From NCBI GenBank assembly GCA_905236305.1, contig CAJOPB010000048.1, positions 1 through 33,684 of the forward strand: DNA of 33,684 bases. The letters are read 5' to 3'. The position numbers were made by a program, and so were the translations under genes. The stretch's first letter is position 1; every line of letters begins with the position of its first letter. Source of the DNA: an uncultured Oscillospiraceae bacterium (lineage in GTDB: Bacteria; Bacillota; Clostridia; Oscillospirales; Oscillospiraceae). Positions 30,425 through 33,684 of the stretch are shown here, one piece after another. The notes below the pieces were generated by a model. It was given only the letters and a program-made list of their open reading frames with translations. It had not been told where the DNA came from and ran no database searches.

Positions 30425-30865
30425 TCAAACGAGAAAAATCCGAACGCCTTTCTTGGGGGAATGCGTTCGGATTTTCAACTCTAAAAAGCGCGGACTGGCG
30501 AGAGGCCGAATTTCACGAAATGCGGCAGCGCACATCCGGCTTTCAGCCGTCAGCGCAAAGGCGCTCTCCTGCATATTGCCGCTGGTCGTGCAGACCACGA
30601 CGCCGCGCTCCGTGTCCACCTGCGCGTCATGGACGCCGGGCGCGAACACATTGGTCGCGTCCGCAAACGCCGTCGCCTGCTGCTCGTAGAGCTCCCGCGC
30701 CTTCGCGCGCATGTCTGCGTTGTCGATGGAACAGATGTCCGCCGCGGTTTCCGACGGGTCGTTATAGGCCGTGGGATAAAAATAGATGGTGTCCGCCGCT
30801 TTTGTGATTTCCGGGAGCGCCAGCCAGTTGTCCGCGTCGGAATAATCGGAGGGCGTACCTACCAC
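30425..30865 (-). pseudogene. Degraded DUF3089-family (alpha/beta-hydrolase-like) gene
   Basis: The 146-codon frame begins within a DUF3089-like sequence ([13 protein letters not shown], then ADTIYFYPTAYND) and keeps ATNVFAPG. It then jumps to what looks like the far end of the family (VHDAQVDTERGVVVC, GNMQESAF), skipping the core that would carry the nucleophile. It lacks a signal peptide or other upstream domain. Its last 15 or so codons run through a terminator hairpin, which a normal gene would not do. Start by GTG at 30865 is poorly supported. I read it as a remnant with an internal deletion; a shortened functional protein is less likely. Confidence 0.55.
30430..30476 (-). terminator. 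Terminator of the DUF3089 remnant
   Basis: 13-bp perfect arms (30435-30447 and 30463-30475) with a 15-nt loop; on the minus strand TTTTT follows the stem. It overlaps the 3' end of the remnant's open frame. Confidence 0.75.
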
Positions 30866-30933
30866 CGCGCGGAAGACGGCTGGTTTACAATGCAGATCAT
30901 CCAGCCGTAAAGCCGCTCCGGCCGATCAAACGG

Positions 30934-30962
30934 TTGACAACCGTTCCGGTTCATACTATACT
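30934..30962 (+). promoter_or_regulatory. Strong sigma-A promoter of the rubredoxin gene
   Basis: A perfect TTGACA (30934-30939), 17-bp spacer and TATACT (30957-30962), about 30 bp before the start. TTGACAACCG with the preceding CGGTTG gives a small inverted repeat over the -35. Confidence 0.8.
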
Positions 30963-30993
30963 GAGGCTACCAATTCGAAAGGAGATTTTTCCA

Positions 30994-31146
30994 ATGAAAT
31001 ATGTATGCCCCTGCGGCTATGTCTACGACCCCGAGCTGGGTGATCCCGACAACGGCATCGCCCCCGGCACTGCCTGGGAGGACCTTCCCGCGGATTGGGA
31101 GTGCCCTGTCTGCGGCCTGGGCAAGGACGCATTTGAGGCGGAGTGA
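30994..31146 (+). CDS. Rubredoxin with shortened first metal knuckle
   Basis: A 50-residue one-iron electron carrier of anaerobes, used with peroxide- and superoxide-reducing partners. The body is classical: [39 protein letters not shown]. The second iron knuckle is the normal Cys-x2-Cys (CPVCG). The first is YVCPCGY, Cys-x-Cys, one residue shorter than the usual Cys-x2-Cys. The bases ATG AAA TAT GTA TGC CCC TGC read cleanly, so this is not a misframe. AAAGGAG precedes the ATG. It is monocistronic, with its own promoter and terminator. Confidence 0.95.
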   Translation: MKYVCPCGYVYDPELGDPDNGIAPGTAWEDLPADWECPVCGLGKDAFEAE

Positions 31147-31177
31147 ACCCCGGTATTCTCTGTACCTCCAGCCGAAC

Positions 31178-31209
31178 AAAACACCGTCGCTGCCGCGACG
31201 GTGTTTTTG
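31178..31209 (+). terminator. Terminator after rubredoxin
   Basis: ACACCGTCGC (31181-31190) pairs with GCGACGGTGT (31195-31204) around TGCC, followed by a T run. Confidence 0.88.
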
Positions 31210-31257
31210 CTACCCGTCATGCTGCCCCGCGGCTCTTGTAATTTCTGTAATTATTTG

Positions 31258-31286
31258 TTGACAATATATCATTTTTGGAATATAAT
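31258..31286 (+). promoter_or_regulatory. Consensus sigma-A promoter of the XRE gene
   Basis: A perfect TTGACA (31258-31263), 17-bp spacer and perfect TATAAT (31281-31286). The leader contains nested inverted repeats (GCATATGCG and CGCTTCATATGC around GGGTGTGA/TCACACGCC), which may be an operator for the encoded repressor. Confidence 0.8.
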
Positions 31287-31398
31287 ATCTCCCATAGTCT
31301 GGATAAACCGGAGCATATGCGGGTGTGAAGCCGTCACACGCCCGCGCGCTTCATATGCGCGGAAAAATACACAGAGGCAGGAAAGGAGCTTATGCGTT

Positions 31399-31626
31399 AT
31401 GGAATGGGACCACAGCTGTTTGCAGGGGCCGGGGCAGGAGGTTGTGCGGGCGATCGTCGGCGCGCGCATCGGGTGTAATATGACCCAGAAGGACCTGGCT
31501 GAGCGGACCGGCATCCGGCAATCCAACATCAGCCGCATAGAAAACGGCAGCAGCAGCCCCACGGTGGACACGCTGGCCCGGCTGGCCGCCGGCATGGGGA
31601 AAACACTGTGCATTGAGTTCCGCTGA
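31399..31626 (+). CDS. Small XRE-family helix-turn-helix protein
   Basis: A 75-residue protein that is almost entirely one HTH domain: RIGCNMTQKDLAERTGIRQSNISRIENGSSSPTVDTLARLAAGMGKTL, close to the antitoxin (HigA-like) type. AAAGGAG lies about 10 nt before the ATG. No toxin gene is next to it, so it may be a solitary regulator, perhaps autoregulated through the hairpin in its leader. The following 200 bp to 31828 contain nothing I can identify. Confidence 0.88.
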   Translation: MEWDHSCLQGPGQEVVRAIVGARIGCNMTQKDLAERTGIRQSNISRIENGSSSPTVDTLARLAAGMGKTLCIEFR

Positions 31627-31828
31627 CTGCCCCGGCGGACCGGGAAAACGGTAAGGAAAACATAAAAATACCGTTGCAGGCCATAGAAAGTATTACTTTT
31701 TCTCACATTTTACTCGATAAGAAACAGGGGAATGCCTTCTTTGCGCGGCAATCCCCCGGCGTGCCCCGCGGCGCAAGAGGGAAGCGTCCGGCGCGCGGAT
31801 TCATAGCTATTCCGGGAGGGACTTGATT

Positions 31829-33684
31829 ATGAAGCTGAAAAACGTCAGGAAAAATGTACGCAGGCTGATGCTGGACTTCGGCTTTATGCTGGTGTGCCTG
31901 GTGATGTTCGTCGCTCTGTCGCCGAGGGTCTATGCGGAGACTGCCACCGGTATTACAAATACAGCCCAGTGGACGCTGGAGGACGACGGAACGCTGACGC
32001 TGGAAGCAAAGGCGGGCGCGACGAGCGGTTCAACAAGCAGTACATACAGCAGTACCCGTCCCCCCTGGGAAAGTCAATCGGTCCCTGTTCGCAAGCTGGT
32101 GGTCAAAAGCAGCTTGGCGGTTTTGGGCAGCTACGCTTTTCAAAATAATACGACGCTGGAGGAAATTGTATTTGAGGGCCCGATGCCGGACACACTTCTA
32201 AACGCAAAGTCGCGCGTGTTTTCCGGGTGCACAAATCTGAAAAAGATTACGGTGCAGGCTGCTTCCACCGCCTCAAACAAAATCATGCTGCTGGACACAA
32301 TGGCCAGTACAAATACAACAAAGAACAATAATTTTGTGGATTGCTCCGGGGTCGAGCTTGTCTTTACCAGCGATCAGAAAAACGTCAACAACTGCATCGT
32401 TTCCCTGGCGTGCGTAACCAAAATCACCGTGACGGAGGGCGTTACCAGCTTTAAGCCGAACACAAGCGGCTGCGCCAATCTCCGTATGGTATCGCTGCCG
32501 TCGTCGCTGACTGAGGTCGGAACCAGCCTTCTGCCGACCAAAGGCACGAATCAGGCGGCGGATACGGTCTCCATCGCATATCCCAACACTTATGATAACT
32601 GGCCGGCGCAAGCAAGTACCATCTATAAAAATCTGCGAAATGCCGGACGGCTGTATTGCAAGGATGACCCCGCGCCGGTTACAACCGGCGACGCGTTATT
32701 TGTCTATGACGGGAGCAGTCCGGTGACGCGCAGCCTCACGGTGTCGCCCGCCCTGGACAGCATTGCCGTGCAGTATCTGGACGGCCCGGACGGCGTGGGG
32801 ATTTCCAGGCCCAGCTATACAGAGCCGGGAACCTATCCCATCTATTACCGCGCATCCGACAGCAGCGGGGTGTTTGCCACAAACAGCGGCTCCGCGGAGC
32901 TGAAGATCATACGCGCTGCGGAGGACGCGACCCATGTCTTTAACAACGGCAACCAGGGCGTCCAGTCGAACGTGGTGCCCACAACGGACGGAATTACCAA
33001 AAAAATCTATTTCAGCGCGACTGAGGGCGATTTTTCGGGGACAATCACTTCTGTGACAAGCGCCTCTGTTGCCCAGAAGGATGTGGGAAGCAAGACGGTC
33101 TATTATAAGTGGATCGGCCTTGACGGCACCGAGATTTACGGCTCGGCAGTTGTGACGGTTACGCCCTATCCACTTGAAATTACGGGGCTGACGGCCAACA
33201 GCAGAGCGTATGACGGAACCACCGACGCGACCTTCGCCAACAAGTCGCTGTCCCTGACCCTCAGCGGCTCCACAAGCTCTGTTTCCGTGACCGCGACCGC
33301 TGTGGGTAAATTTGCCGACAAAAATGTCGGAGAGAACAAGCCCATCGAAATTACAGGGATAACGCTCAACAAAACAAACTTCATGGTGGATGAGGCCAAG
33401 TCCCAGACCACGGCCACTGCCAACATCACTAAGCGGACCGTCAAATACAGCGGGATTACGGCGGAAAGCAGAGAATATGACGGCACGACCGCGGCGACGC
33501 TGAACTTTGACAATCTGGTTCTGGACGGAAAGGCCGAGGGGGATGAGCTGACCCTCACGGCCACGGGTGCATTCAGCAGCGCATCCCCTTCCGACAGCGA
33601 AAAATCGGTCACCCTCAGCAATCTTGCGCTGGGCGGAGCGGATGCGGGAAACTATCAGATTGCGACATCCGGGAACCAGAGCAG
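31829..33684 (+). CDS. Large secreted surface protein with LRR and YDG repeats (partial)
   Basis: The frame is open from the ATG 31829 (GGGAGGG upstream) to the right window edge, more than 618 codons. A signal peptide is clear (MKLKNVRKNVRR, then a hydrophobic run, then VYAETA). Residues about 60-260 resemble BspA-type leucine-rich repeats (LGSYAFQNNTTLEEIVFEG, FSGCTNLKKITVQ). An immunoglobulin-like stretch follows, then YDG-type repeats with the hallmark RAYDGTTDATF (about residue 460) and REYDGTTAATL (about 550), each followed by ADKNVG- or DSEKSV-like segments. Such proteins are cell-surface adhesins or wall proteins; any anchor would lie beyond the window. AT content is higher than in its neighbours. 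Confidence 0.85.
   Translation, partial: MKLKNVRKNVRRLMLDFGFMLVCLVMFVALSPRVYAETATGITNTAQWTLEDDGTLTLEAKAGATSGSTSSTYSSTRPPWESQSVPVRKLVVKSSLAVLGSYAFQNNTTLEEIVFEGPMPDTLLNAKSRVFSGCTNLKKITVQAASTASNKIMLLDTMASTNTTKNNNFVDCSGVELVFTSDQKNVNNCIVSLACVTKITVTEGVTSFKPNTSGCANLRMVSLPSSLTEVGTSLLPTKGTNQAADTVSIAYPNTYDNWPAQASTIYKNLRNAGRLYCKDDPAPVTTGDALFVYDGSSPVTRSLTVSPALDSIAVQYLDGPDGVGISRPSYTEPGTYPIYYRASDSSGVFATNSGSAELKIIRAAEDATHVFNNGNQGVQSNVVPTTDGITKKIYFSATEGDFSGTITSVTSASVAQKDVGSKTVYYKWIGLDGTEIYGSAVVTVTPYPLEITGLTANSRAYDGTTDATFANKSLSLTLSGSTSSVSVTATAVGKFADKNVGENKPIEITGITLNKTNFMVDEAKSQTTATANITKRTVKYSGITAESREYDGTTAATLNFDNLVLDGKAEGDELTLTATGAFSSASPSDSEKSVTLSNLALGGADAGNYQIATSGNQS

Overview
The window looks like chromosome of a GC-rich, anaerobic, Gram-positive gut-type Clostridia, probably Oscillospiraceae (for example a Flavonifractor/Oscillibacter relative). 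That placement is an inference from gene content: the anaerobic (cbiD/cbiG) cobalamin pathway, rubredoxin, S-layer-homology and YDG surface proteins, AGGAGG-type ribosome sites, and TTGACA/TATAAT promoters with 16-17 bp spacers. Nothing in the window names a species.

Layout. 1-3.0 kb (minus): the proximal part of the F-type ATP synthase operon, atpB-atpE-atpF-[delta C-terminal domain fused to alpha], running off the left edge. 3.3-4.7 kb: a flavin disulfide-oxidoreductase-like gene. 4.8-5.3 kb: a TetR regulator divergent from a Lon protease (5.6-7.9 kb) that has two tandem promoters, TetR-type palindromes and a CIRCE heat-shock operator. 8.0-9.0 kb: an SLH-domain surface protein. 9.4-10.4 kb: AzlC/AzlD branched-chain amino-acid exporter. 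10.4-11.0 kb: glutathione peroxidase. 11.0-11.4 kb: non-coding, filled by a palindromic repeat and a MITE-like element. 11.4-23.4 kb (minus): one tightly packed run, RNA methyltransferase - mutS - CPBP membrane protease - cbiA-cbiC-cbiD-cbiF-cbiG-cbiH-cbiB-cobS. 23.6-24.1 kb: wrecked thyA and folA remnants behind an intact promoter. 24.2-26.7 kb: LacI regulator plus GH32 fructan/sucrose hydrolase. 26.9-27.9 kb: NAD-dependent epimerase-like gene. 28.2 kb: small hypothetical protein. 28.5-30.0 kb: MATE efflux pump with a terminator hairpin in its leader. 30.2 kb: tRNA-Pro(TGG). 30.4-30.9 kb: a degraded DUF3089 gene. 31.0 kb: rubredoxin. 31.4 kb: small XRE regulator. 31.8 kb to the right edge: an open-ended LRR/YDG surface protein.

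The most unusual part is the ATP synthase. A stand-alone delta subunit is absent. Its C-terminal domain (about 75 codons) is joined in frame to the N-terminus of alpha. Subunit a is 385 residues long, with a duplicated N-terminal membrane module. Subunit c carries what looks like a cleavable signal peptide. Together they suggest a remodelled peripheral stalk and Fo.

Two dispersed repeat families occupy the intergenic gaps. One is a palindrome with a conserved CAGACGCC/GGCGTCTG core and basal stems that differ between copies yet stay paired (four copies). The other is a MITE-like element with TTCCATAAAAC termini (one full copy, one partial, one miniature). All homology statements come from reading motifs by eye; no database search was run.
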